From: an uncultured beta proteobacterium
GTDB lineage: Bacteria > Pseudomonadota > Gammaproteobacteria > Burkholderiales > Rhodocyclaceae
Length of the DNA: 6,764 nt
Assembly: GCA_903953145.1 (NCBI GenBank)
Contig: CAJBIL010000486.1
Coordinates: 1 to 6,764, forward strand
Reading direction: 5' to 3'
In this document: piece by piece, positions 1 to 5,077 of the stretch
Numbering within the stretch: the first letter of the stretch is position 1
Layout of the letters: every line of letters begins with the position of its first letter
Translations under genes and position numbers: made by a program
The notes under the pieces: generated by a model
The model's database searches: none
Seen by the model: only the letters and a program-made list of their open reading frames with translations
What the model was told of the DNA's origin: nothing

Positions 1-715
1 GAGCAAATTGAAAACGAATCTGATTAGATGTCATCTCAATTAATAATGGGTCATCGCTGTCAGATAAAAGCCGGTTAAGTTCAAGCACCGTTTTACGCGG
101 CAAGATCAATTCAAGCCTCGCCGCATCATCCTGTCGCAAAGATTCCGGTGCAGATTCAAGCGGCATACTGGCATAGGCAAGGCGATGGCCATCCGTTGCA
201 ACAGCACGCAATTCAGTACCATCAACCAACAGCAGTAAGCCATTTAGATAATAACGAACGTCCTGCGCGGCCATTGAAAACTGTGTTTGGGCAATCAGCT
301 GACGAAATTGCTTTTGAGTCACGGTAAAACTTTTAAGGTCACCACTACTCAACGCCATTCTGGGGAAATCATCTGCGGGTAGCGTTTGCAGGCTGAAACG
401 GCTTTTCCCTGCGCGAACCTGCAAACGTTTTTCTTCAAGAATCAGACTGACTTCGGCGCTTTCCGGCAAGGAACGCAGGATGTCCTGAAGTTTGCGGGCA
501 CCAACCGTAACGGCTCCATCACCATCGCCCGTCGAACAATTCGTCGAATTCGTTATTTGAATTTCGATGTCAGTTGCCAGCAGGGTTAGCTTGTCGCCCT
601 TCTTCTCGAGTAACACGTTAGACAAAATCGGGAGTGTATGGCGTTTTTCCACGATGCCGGAAACGGACTGCAGAGGTGCCAGAAGTGTGTCCCGTTGGGT
701 TTTAATAAGAACCAT
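1..715 (-). CDS. dnaN: DNA polymerase III beta subunit (sliding clamp), N-terminal two thirds, truncated by window edge
   Basis: This gene encodes the ring-shaped processivity clamp that tethers DNA polymerase III to DNA and serves as a docking platform for replication and repair proteins. Reading the minus strand from an ATG at 715-713 gives an uninterrupted frame of 238 codons to the window edge. It starts MVLIKTQRDTLLAPLQSVSG and contains IVEKRHTLPILSNVLL, LLATDIEIQI, VGARKLQDILRSLPE, RFSLQTLPADDFP and AVATDGHRLAYA, all typical DnaN blocks. It ends in IEMTSNQIRFQFA, so domain I and most of domain II are present, while the rest of domain II and domain III (roughly 130 residues, judged from the usual family length near 370) lie outside. 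An AGGA (728-725 on the minus strand) sits 9 bases before the ATG and supports this start. The gene lies downstream of dnaA on the same strand, separated by the putative origin. The truncation is an edge effect; no frameshift is seen. Confidence 0.96.
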   Translation of the reverse strand, partial: MVLIKTQRDTLLAPLQSVSGIVEKRHTLPILSNVLLEKKGDKLTLLATDIEIQITNSTNCSTGDGDGAVTVGARKLQDILRSLPESAEVSLILEEKRLQVRAGKSRFSLQTLPADDFPRMALSSGDLKSFTVTQKQFRQLIAQTQFSMAAQDVRYYLNGLLLLVDGTELRAVATDGHRLAYASMPLESAPESLRQDDAARLELILPRKTVLELNRLLSDSDDPLLIEMTSNQIRFQFA

Positions 716-753
716 ATATATAAATCCTATAAAGATAATCTCAAAGGTAACTC

Positions 754-762
754 TGTGGATAT
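754..762 (-). promoter_or_regulatory. DnaA box, 8 of 9 matches
   Basis: The plus strand reads TGTGGATAT, the reverse complement of ATATCCACA, which differs from the consensus TTATCCACA only at the first base. It lies 39 bases upstream of the dnaN start codon, on the dnaN side of the AT-rich stretch, so that stretch is flanked by boxes on both sides. Confidence 0.5.
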
Positions 763-778
763 CTCTAATTTATTAATA

Positions 779-817
779 TTTTTCAGTGTGTTAAGTCTAT
801 TTTTAGGCACTGAAAAA
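779..817. repeat. Perfect inverted repeat, 10-bp arms, in the AT-rich part of the putative origin
   Basis: The left arm TTTTTCAGTG (779-788) and right arm CACTGAAAAA (808-817) are exact reverse complements separated by 19 AT-rich bases. On either strand the second arm is not followed by a clean T run (on the minus strand it runs into ATATTAATAAA), so it is not a convincing intrinsic terminator for dnaA. It could be an extruding element in the unwinding region, a protein-binding palindrome or an mRNA hairpin in the dnaN leader. Its function is unknown. Confidence 0.5.
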
Positions 818-822
818 AGTCT

Positions 823-860
823 GTATCCACCTGTGGATAAAATGTAACAACTTATCCACA
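823..860. promoter_or_regulatory. Core DnaA-box cluster: two perfect inverted boxes plus an abutting weak box
   Basis: TGTGGATAA at 832-840 (minus-oriented) and TTATCCACA at 852-860 (plus-oriented) are both perfect consensus boxes. They form an inverted pair separated by 11 bases. A weaker plus-oriented box (823-831, GTATCCACC) abuts the first and creates a second palindrome, TATCCAC-CT-GTGGATA (824-839). Such dense, oppositely oriented strong boxes are the strongest evidence for DnaA binding in the window. The roles expected from known biology are origin assembly and autoregulation of the dnaA-dnaN region. Confidence 0.75.
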
Positions 861-926
861 ACCCAACAAATTGAAACTTGTCCACTAATTGATCACAGCT
901 TTCACCAACACTTATACATAACCTGT

Positions 927-2327
927 TCAGCCCTTCAACACCTGCAACAGCACATGCAAATCATGATTCAATTCACTGTCTTTTGTACGCAAGCTATCAA
1001 TTTTGTGCACAGCATGCAGGACCGTTGTGTGATCACGACCACCGAAAGCATCACCAATTGAGGGGTAGCTTTGTGATGTCAGGCTCTTCGCCAACCACAT
1101 GGCAACCTGACGTGGTCTGACGATAACCTGTGTACGTTTTTTAGAAAACATATCGGAAACTTTGATCTTGAAATAATCAGCGACTGTTTTCTGAATATTT
1201 TCAACGGTAATCTGCCGATTGACAGCACCAATCAAGTCCTTCAGGGCTTCTTTCGCAAGATCAAGAGCAATCTGGCGGCCATGAAAAGAGGAATAGGCGA
1301 GCACTTTTTTCAGAGCACCTTCAAGTTCTCGGACATTGGAGCGCAGATGCTTTGCAATATAGAAAGAGACTTCGTCATCAAGCGAAACACCTTCAGCCTC
1401 GGCTTTTTTCTTCAGAATGGCGACGCGCATTTCGATTTCCGGCGGTTCTATCTGTACAGTCAAACCCCAGTCAAAACGCGTAATCAGACGATCTTCCAAG
1501 CCGGAAATATCTTTTGGATAAGTATCGCAACTAATCACAATCTGCTTCTTGGCTTCAATCAATGCATTGAAAACATAGAAAAATTCTTCTTGCGTTCTAT
1601 TTTTTCCGTTAAAAAATTGAACATCGTCAAGCAAAAGAACATCAAGTGAACGGTAATAGCGTTTGAAAACATCGAAGTTTTTTTGCTGATAAGCGCGAAC
1701 TACGTCCGAGTAATAATCTTCAGCATGGACATAACGAACGACTTTTTCGGGATTTTGATCGAGGATGTGATTGCCAATAGCGTGAATCAGGTGTGTTTTA
1801 CCAAGACCGGCACCACCATAAATAAACAATGGGTTGTAAGCAGAACCACCGGGGTTGATTGCAACTTGAGTTGATGCCGCACGTGCAAGATCATTGGCTT
1901 TGCCAACAATCAGGTTTTCGAAGGTAAAGCCGGGGATCAGTCTGGTTTTTTCGTAACTGGATCTTGTTTTTGCAGTAGCTGGTGCTGGTTCACGTCCGAC
2001 GTTTTGGCTTCCAGAAACAGTGGAAGTGGCTCTGACAGCGTTGAAGTCAGACGTTGCAGGTTTTGCACTATCTACGACTTTGCGTTCACCCAATGCCAAA
2101 GCGATACTGACAGGAACAGAGTAATAGGCGTTACCTAGTTCTTCAATGCGTGTCAGATAGCGTTCTTTCACCCATTTCAGGATGAAGCCGTTAGGCGCAG
2201 TGAGGCGCAGGCCGTTGGCGATATCATCCTCGCCTTCAAGGCGTAAAGGACGAATCCAGGTATTGAATTGCTGGGCAGGCAGTTCTTGTTCGAACTGGCT
2301 CAGGCAGGAAGTCCAGAAACTACTCAT
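927..2327 (-). CDS. dnaA: Chromosomal replication initiator protein DnaA
   Basis: DnaA is the AAA+ ATPase that binds 9-mer DnaA boxes, melts the origin and loads the DnaB helicase. The product is 466 residues, almost identical in length to the E. coli protein. An N-terminal domain I (about 1-80, with FWTSCLSQFEQELPAQQFNTWI) is followed by a short variable linker (about 85-130). The AAA+ core follows, with Walker A GGAGLGKTH at 171-179, Walker B LLLDDVQF near 231-238, and box VII RLITRFDWGL with the presumed arginine finger at R284. Domain IV carries the box-binding helix-turn-helix and the signature IGDAFGGRDHTTVLHA at about 424-439. The start is taken as ATG (2327-2325). A TTG directly before it (2330-2328) would add one residue, and no good Shine-Dalgarno separates the two. 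DnaA boxes on both sides suggest autoregulation. The coding sequence is visibly more AT-rich than mnmE. Confidence 0.98.
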   Translation of the reverse strand: MSSFWTSCLSQFEQELPAQQFNTWIRPLRLEGEDDIANGLRLTAPNGFILKWVKERYLTRIEELGNAYYSVPVSIALALGERKVVDSAKPATSDFNAVRATSTVSGSQNVGREPAPATAKTRSSYEKTRLIPGFTFENLIVGKANDLARAASTQVAINPGGSAYNPLFIYGGAGLGKTHLIHAIGNHILDQNPEKVVRYVHAEDYYSDVVRAYQQKNFDVFKRYYRSLDVLLLDDVQFFNGKNRTQEEFFYVFNALIEAKKQIVISCDTYPKDISGLEDRLITRFDWGLTVQIEPPEIEMRVAILKKKAEAEGVSLDDEVSFYIAKHLRSNVRELEGALKKVLAYSSFHGRQIALDLAKEALKDLIGAVNRQITVENIQKTVADYFKIKVSDMFSKKRTQVIVRPRQVAMWLAKSLTSQSYPSIGDAFGGRDHTTVLHAVHKIDSLRTKDSELNHDLHVLLQVLKG

Positions 2328-2416
2328 CAAAGGTAAGTCGAAATCCTGATTTGTTGAGGCAACAGCGCAGTCGACTGACCGTAGACGCCCTGAATGGAAA
2401 GGGAGATGACGGCAGA

Positions 2417-2425
2417 TGTGGATAG
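2417..2425 (-). promoter_or_regulatory. DnaA box, 8 of 9 matches, in the dnaA leader
   Basis: The plus strand reads TGTGGATAG. The minus strand reads CTATCCACA and differs from TTATCCACA at the first base only. It lies 90 bases upstream of the dnaA start codon and downstream of the candidate dnaA -10 hexamer, a position suited to repression of dnaA by its own product. Confidence 0.45.
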
Positions 2426-2492
2426 CGTAATGGTGCTTTGATTTGCGCCCGATTCAAGCGACTGTTTCTAAATGTTCCGAGCGTCTTTGAAC

Positions 2493-2521
2493 AGTAAATT
2501 GCAACCGGTACGAGACCTCAA
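2493..2521 (-). promoter_or_regulatory. Candidate sigma70-type promoter for dnaA
   Basis: On the minus strand TTGAGG (2521-2516; 4 of 6 to the -35 consensus) is followed by 17 bases and then TTTACT (2498-2493; 4 of 6 to the -10 consensus). It would give a dnaA leader of about 160 bases, with the 2417-2425 DnaA box inside it and the perfect 2543-2551 box just upstream. The hexamers are only moderate, so another promoter could be the real one. Confidence 0.3.
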
Positions 2522-2542
2522 TTTTAACCGCTTGCAGAATAG

Positions 2543-2551
2543 TTATCCACA
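2543..2551 (+). promoter_or_regulatory. Perfect DnaA box upstream of the rpmH promoter
   Basis: The sequence is TTATCCACA, a 9/9 match. It ends 20 bases before the -35 hexamer of the rpmH promoter and lies about 20 bases upstream of the candidate dnaA -35. DnaA bound here could affect both divergent transcripts. A regulatory role is inferred from position only. Confidence 0.65.
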
Positions 2552-2571
2552 GGATCAAGAAAAATATAGTC

Positions 2572-2601
2572 TTGACAAGAGCAGGCTGCTGGCTGTCTAA
2601 T
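2572..2601 (+). promoter_or_regulatory. Strong sigma70-type promoter for the rpmH-rnpA-yidD-yidC-mnmE cluster
   Basis: A perfect -35 hexamer TTGACA (2572-2577), an 18-base spacer and the near-consensus -10 TCTAAT (2596-2601, 5 of 6) predict transcription starting near 2608, about 30 bases before the rpmH ATG. A purine-rich AAAGG (2627-2631) lies 7 bases before that ATG and serves as its ribosome binding site. A strong promoter fits the high demand for ribosomal protein L34. No other obvious promoter interrupts the cluster. Confidence 0.75.
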
Positions 2602-2638
2602 TGCGCGTTTACTTCGCACTGACTTCAAAGGTTTAATC

Positions 2639-2773
2639 ATGAAACGCACTTATCAACCATCGGTAATCCGCCGCAAGCGCACCCATGGCTTCCTCGTTCG
2701 TATGGCTACCCGTGGTGGTCGTGCTGTGATCCGCGCCCGCCGTGCCAAGGGTCGTCACCGTTTGGCCGTTTGA
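2639..2773 (+). CDS. rpmH: 50S ribosomal protein L34
   Basis: L34 (bL34) is a small, very basic protein of the large ribosomal subunit that binds 23S rRNA. The 44-residue product begins MKRTYQPSVIRRKRTHGF, contains RMATRGGRAVIRARRAKGRH and ends RLAV. This matches the family along its full length and at its usual size. ATG is preceded by AAAGG at 7-base spacing and by a strong promoter. The gene is first in the cluster, and its TGA stop (2771-2773) overlaps the TTG start of rnpA. The THGFLVRM and RHRLAV variants resemble betaproteobacterial L34 and differ from the enteric form. The identification is not in doubt. Confidence 0.98.
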   Translation: MKRTYQPSVIRRKRTHGFLVRMATRGGRAVIRARRAKGRHRLAV

Positions 2774-3165
2774 GCGCCAAACAGCCAGCAGGTGAACATC
2801 AGGTTTCGGCTACCGGGTTCCCCAAGCGTTACCGCCTGACAAAAACGGATGAATTTTCATCCGTTTTTGGTTTCAGGAGGGCGCTGAAGAGCCCGCATTT
2901 CCTGTTACATTACCGCCTTCGAACGCTTGAAGAAACAACCGGTGCCCGTCTCGGACTGGTAGTTGCCAAGCGTTTTTTGCGGCGCTCGGTGGATCGCAAT
3001 CTTCTGCGTCGACTGGCAAGGGAAAATTTCCGCCTGATGCGTTGCCGTTTGCCTTCCCGGGACTTGATACTGCGTCTGGCAGTCAAACCCAAGCAGCTGG
3101 ACAGGCAAGCGCTGGCTGAAGAAATTCGCGGTTTGCTAGACAAAATGATTACACCTGAACGATGA
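2770..3165 (+). CDS. rnpA: Ribonuclease P protein component (C5 protein)
   Basis: RnpA is the protein cofactor of the ribozyme RNase P, which removes 5' leaders from tRNA precursors. The 131-residue product shows the family pattern FPKRYRLTKTDEFSSVF, then GARLGLVVAKRFLRRSVDRN, LARENFRL and, late, RDLILRLAVKP. The usual RNR signature reads R76-N77-L78-L79-R80-R81, so the second arginine is replaced by leucine. From memory this is tolerated in betaproteobacteria. The start is the TTG at 2770-2772, which overlaps the rpmH stop. No ATG, GTG or TTG lies in this frame between it and the conserved FPKR block, so TTG is the only conventional choice. The resulting extension is about 12 residues relative to E. 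coli. No Shine-Dalgarno sits close by, so translation probably depends on coupling to rpmH. A terminator-like palindrome covers codons 25-33. Confidence 0.95.
   Translation: MSAKQPAGEHQVSATGFPKRYRLTKTDEFSSVFGFRRALKSPHFLLHYRLRTLEETTGARLGLVVAKRFLRRSVDRNLLRRLARENFRLMRCRLPSRDLILRLAVKPKQLDRQALAEEIRGLLDKMITPER
2841..2868 (+). terminator. Terminator-like perfect palindrome inside rnpA (possible attenuator)
   Basis: The arm AAAAACGGATGAA (2841-2853) is the exact reverse complement of 2856-2868, with only two T between, giving a 28-base palindrome. As RNA it could form a 12-bp stem with a 4-base loop, ending in a U run (2864-2868) before GG. The shape resembles an A-tract/U-tract intrinsic terminator. 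It begins about 70 bases after the rpmH stop codon and overlaps rnpA codons 25-33, including conserved residues. A partial terminator here would lower rnpA and downstream expression relative to rpmH. The stem is fairly AT-rich and the U run short, and translating ribosomes could suppress it, so efficiency cannot be judged. Confidence 0.5.
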
Positions 3166-3169
3166 GCCG

Positions 3170-3376
3170 ATGAAACTGTTGCTGGCACTGATCCGCATCT
3201 ACCAATACGCGATCAGCCCGTTTCTTGGGCGCCGCTGTCGTTTTTTCCCTTCCTGTTCAGAATATACCGCCGAGGCGCTCCAGAAATATGGCGCACTCAA
3301 AGGTGCCTCTCTCGGCATGAAACGTATTTCCCGTTGTCACCCATGGAATCCGGGTGGCTTTGACCCCGTACCCTGA
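3170..3376 (+). CDS. yidD: Membrane protein insertion efficiency factor YidD
   Basis: YidD is a small membrane-associated protein that assists insertion of inner-membrane proteins together with YidC. The 68-residue product carries the full family signature: an N-terminal hydrophobic/amphipathic helix (MKLLLALIRIYQYAISPFLG), then CRFFPSCSEYTAEAL, a KYGALKGASLGMKRISRC segment and the terminal HPWNPGGFDPVP. The three conserved cysteines (C24, C30 and C57 in this numbering) are present. The ATG lies only 4 bases after the rnpA stop and has no clear Shine-Dalgarno, so translational coupling to rnpA is likely. It sits directly upstream of yidC, as in most bacteria. The length is slightly shorter than the 85-residue E. 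coli protein, mainly at the C terminus. Confidence 0.96.
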   Translation: MKLLLALIRIYQYAISPFLGRRCRFFPSCSEYTAEALQKYGALKGASLGMKRISRCHPWNPGGFDPVP

Positions 3377-3397
3377 AAATTTTCGAATAGGCCGTTC

Positions 3398-5077
3398 ATG
3401 GACAACAGACGCCTGATTTTGACGCTGGTATTTACCTTTTCGCTGGTCATGCTCTGGGATGCCTGGCAGCGGTATAACGCGCCGAAAATTGAGCAGAACA
3501 TCGCCGCGCAAACCAACAGTGCCGCACCGCAGCCAAGTAGCAGCCTGCAAAAATCAGCAGCGGGAATGCCTGATGTTGCAGTGACCAAAGCGGTAGCCAA
3601 GATTGAAACCGTCGAAATAAAGACGGATCTTTTTCACGCACAGATTTCAAGCCGTGGTGGCGATATTGTTGCCCTCGATTTGCTGTCGTACAAAGCAATC
3701 GATGCCAAAGACCAGAATCTTTCGCTGTTTGAAGCCAAGCATCAATATGTGGCGCAGAGCGGTTTGATTGGCGAAGGATTGCCGAATCACAAAACAGTTT
3801 TTTCGATCATTCCGGGCATCCGGGAAATGGCCGACGATGCCAAGACCTTGCAGTTACGTCTGGAAGCGCCGGTGGTTGACGGTGTCAAGGTTGCCAAGAT
3901 ATTGACCTTCACGCGGGGCAGCTACTTGATTGATGTTGCTTACGAAATCAGCAATGGCAGCCAGAAAACACTGGCGCCGCATGCTTATTTTCAGATGCAG
4001 CGTGACGACAAGGCACCGGCTGGCGAGAGCAAGATGGTTAGCACCTTTACCGGCCCGGCGGTTTATACGGATCAGGAAAAATATCAAAAGGTGGATTTTT
4101 CAGATATTGAAAAAGGCAAGCCTAAATTTGCCACCAAGGCAGATAACGGCTGGTTGGCGATGGTGCAACACTATTTTGTGACGGCCTGGTTGCCGGCGCC
4201 AAAAATCCAGCGTGAATACTATATGCGCAAGGTTGAAGGCAGTAACGAAAATGCCTACAGTGCCGGCGTTATCCTCCCGGTAAGCCAGGCTGCGCCGGGG
4301 GCGGTAACCGCTTTGTCGGTACCGCTTTTCGCCGGCCCGCAAATCCAGTCGGCACTTGAACAGCTGGCAAAGCCGGTCGCCGATGGCGGAATAGAGGCAA
4401 CGGGTTTGCCACTGGTTGTCGATTATGGCTGGTTGACCATTGTCGCCGCGCCGATTTTCTGGTGTCTTGATGCGATCAACAAAATCGTTGGCAACTGGGG
4501 TTGGGCAATTGTTCTGCTGACCATCGGCATCAAGGCAATTTTCTACCCATTGTCTGCCGCCAGCTACAAATCGATGGCCAAAATGCGCACGGTAACACCG
4601 CGTCTGGTGGCCTTGAAAGAGCGGCACGGGAGTGACCGCGCCAAGCTTAATCAGGAAATGATGGAGCTCTACAAGCGCGAGAAAATCAACCCCCTGGGTG
4701 GTTGTTTGCCGATTCTCGTGCAGATTCCCGTCTTTATCGCGTTGTACTGGGCGCTGCTTGGCGCTGTTGAAATGCGCGATGCGCCGTGGATACTGTGGAT
4801 TACCGATCTTTCCTCGGCGGACCCTTTCTATGTGTTGCCGGTCATCATGGTCATCACCATGCTGATTCAGACCAAACTTAACCCGACGCCACCTGATCCG
4901 ATCCAGGCCAAGGTAATGATGGCCATGCCTTTCATTTTCGGCGGCATGTTCTTCTTCTTCCCCTCCGGCCTGGTGCTTTACTGGGTGGTTAATAACACGC
5001 TTTCAATTGCCCAGCAGTGGCATATCACACGGGCCATCGAGAATGGCAGCGACGCGGCTAACGACGCCAAGGCCTGA
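3398..5077 (+). CDS. yidC: Membrane protein insertase YidC (Oxa1/Alb3 family)
   Basis: YidC inserts and folds inner-membrane proteins, alone or with the Sec translocon. The product has 559 residues, the size of Gram-negative YidC. It shows an N-terminal membrane anchor (about 6-22, LILTLVFTFSLVMLWDAW) and a polar Ala/Ser/Gln-rich linker. A large periplasmic domain follows (about 70-335), and then the conserved five-helix insertase core. That core includes VDYGWLTIVAAPIFW, GNWGWAIVLLTIGIKAIFYPL, the cytoplasmic coiled hairpin with SMAKM and EMMELYKREKINPLGGCLP, QIPVFIALYWALLG, and the final FPSGLVLYWVVNN. The groove position equivalent to E. coli Arg366 is K379, which keeps the positive charge. 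The ATG follows yidD by 21 bases, with only a weak AGG (3388-3390) as ribosome binding site. The last 35 bases overlap mnmE. Confidence 0.98.
   Translation: MDNRRLILTLVFTFSLVMLWDAWQRYNAPKIEQNIAAQTNSAAPQPSSSLQKSAAGMPDVAVTKAVAKIETVEIKTDLFHAQISSRGGDIVALDLLSYKAIDAKDQNLSLFEAKHQYVAQSGLIGEGLPNHKTVFSIIPGIREMADDAKTLQLRLEAPVVDGVKVAKILTFTRGSYLIDVAYEISNGSQKTLAPHAYFQMQRDDKAPAGESKMVSTFTGPAVYTDQEKYQKVDFSDIEKGKPKFATKADNGWLAMVQHYFVTAWLPAPKIQREYYMRKVEGSNENAYSAGVILPVSQAAPGAVTALSVPLFAGPQIQSALEQLAKPVADGGIEATGLPLVVDYGWLTIVAAPIFWCLDAINKIVGNWGWAIVLLTIGIKAIFYPLSAASYKSMAKMRTVTPRLVALKERHGSDRAKLNQEMMELYKREKINPLGGCLPILVQIPVFIALYWALLGAVEMRDAPWILWITDLSSADPFYVLPVIMVITMLIQTKLNPTPPDPIQAKVMMAMPFIFGGMFFFFPSGLVLYWVVNNTLSIAQQWHITRAIENGSDAANDAKA

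Larger units (their letters stand above)
716..926. other. oriC: Putative chromosomal replication origin (oriC) between dnaA and dnaN
   Basis: The gap is non-coding and clearly AT-rich, and it contains a cluster of DnaA-box-like 9-mers. Against the consensus TTATCCACA they are: 754-762 minus strand (8/9), 823-831 plus (7/9), 832-840 minus (9/9), 852-860 plus (9/9), 878-886 plus (7/9) and 912-920 plus (7/9). The stretch 762-808 is especially poor in G and C and could be the duplex-unwinding element. Bacterial origins commonly lie beside dnaA, and a gap this long between dnaA and dnaN is unlike the almost contiguous arrangement in E. coli. The alternative site is the dnaA-rpmH gap, which has only two boxes and is less AT-rich. 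Origin function is inferred from box density and context. The gap could also simply be a DnaA-controlled dnaN leader. Confidence 0.6.
2328..2638. other. Divergent intergenic region between dnaA and rpmH
   Basis: This 311-base stretch carries no credible gene. It holds a sigma70-type promoter firing right into rpmH, a weaker candidate promoter firing left into dnaA, and two DnaA boxes (2417-2425, 8/9, minus-oriented; 2543-2551, 9/9, plus-oriented). In several proteobacteria this same gap is the origin or a DnaA-controlled regulatory region. Here it has fewer boxes than the dnaA-dnaN gap, so I treat it as regulatory or a secondary origin part. The part nearest dnaA (2328-2410) shows nothing further. 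Confidence 0.7.

Noticed and set aside
779..817. Intrinsic terminator between dnaA and dnaN
   Set aside because: The second arm on the minus strand is followed by a mixed AT sequence and not a T run, and the 19-base loop is long.
386..847. Three short plus-strand reading frames (67-69 codons) over the dnaN 5' end and upstream gap
   Set aside because: Two lie mainly antisense to the well-conserved dnaN frame, and the third runs from it into the origin region. None has a recognisable domain or ribosome binding site.
1281..1874. Plus-strand frames of 122 and 63 codons inside dnaA
   Set aside because: They are antisense to the AAA+ core of dnaA, whose conserved motifs explain the sequence. The translations match nothing I recognise.
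2905..3188. Minus-strand frames of 67 and 92 codons opposite rnpA
   Set aside because: They are shadows of rnpA, with Arg/Ser-rich composition typical of antisense reading of a basic protein gene.
4100..4627. 175-codon minus-strand frame opposite yidC
   Set aside because: It is antisense to conserved YidC segments, including the insertase core. It has no domain and no promoter context.
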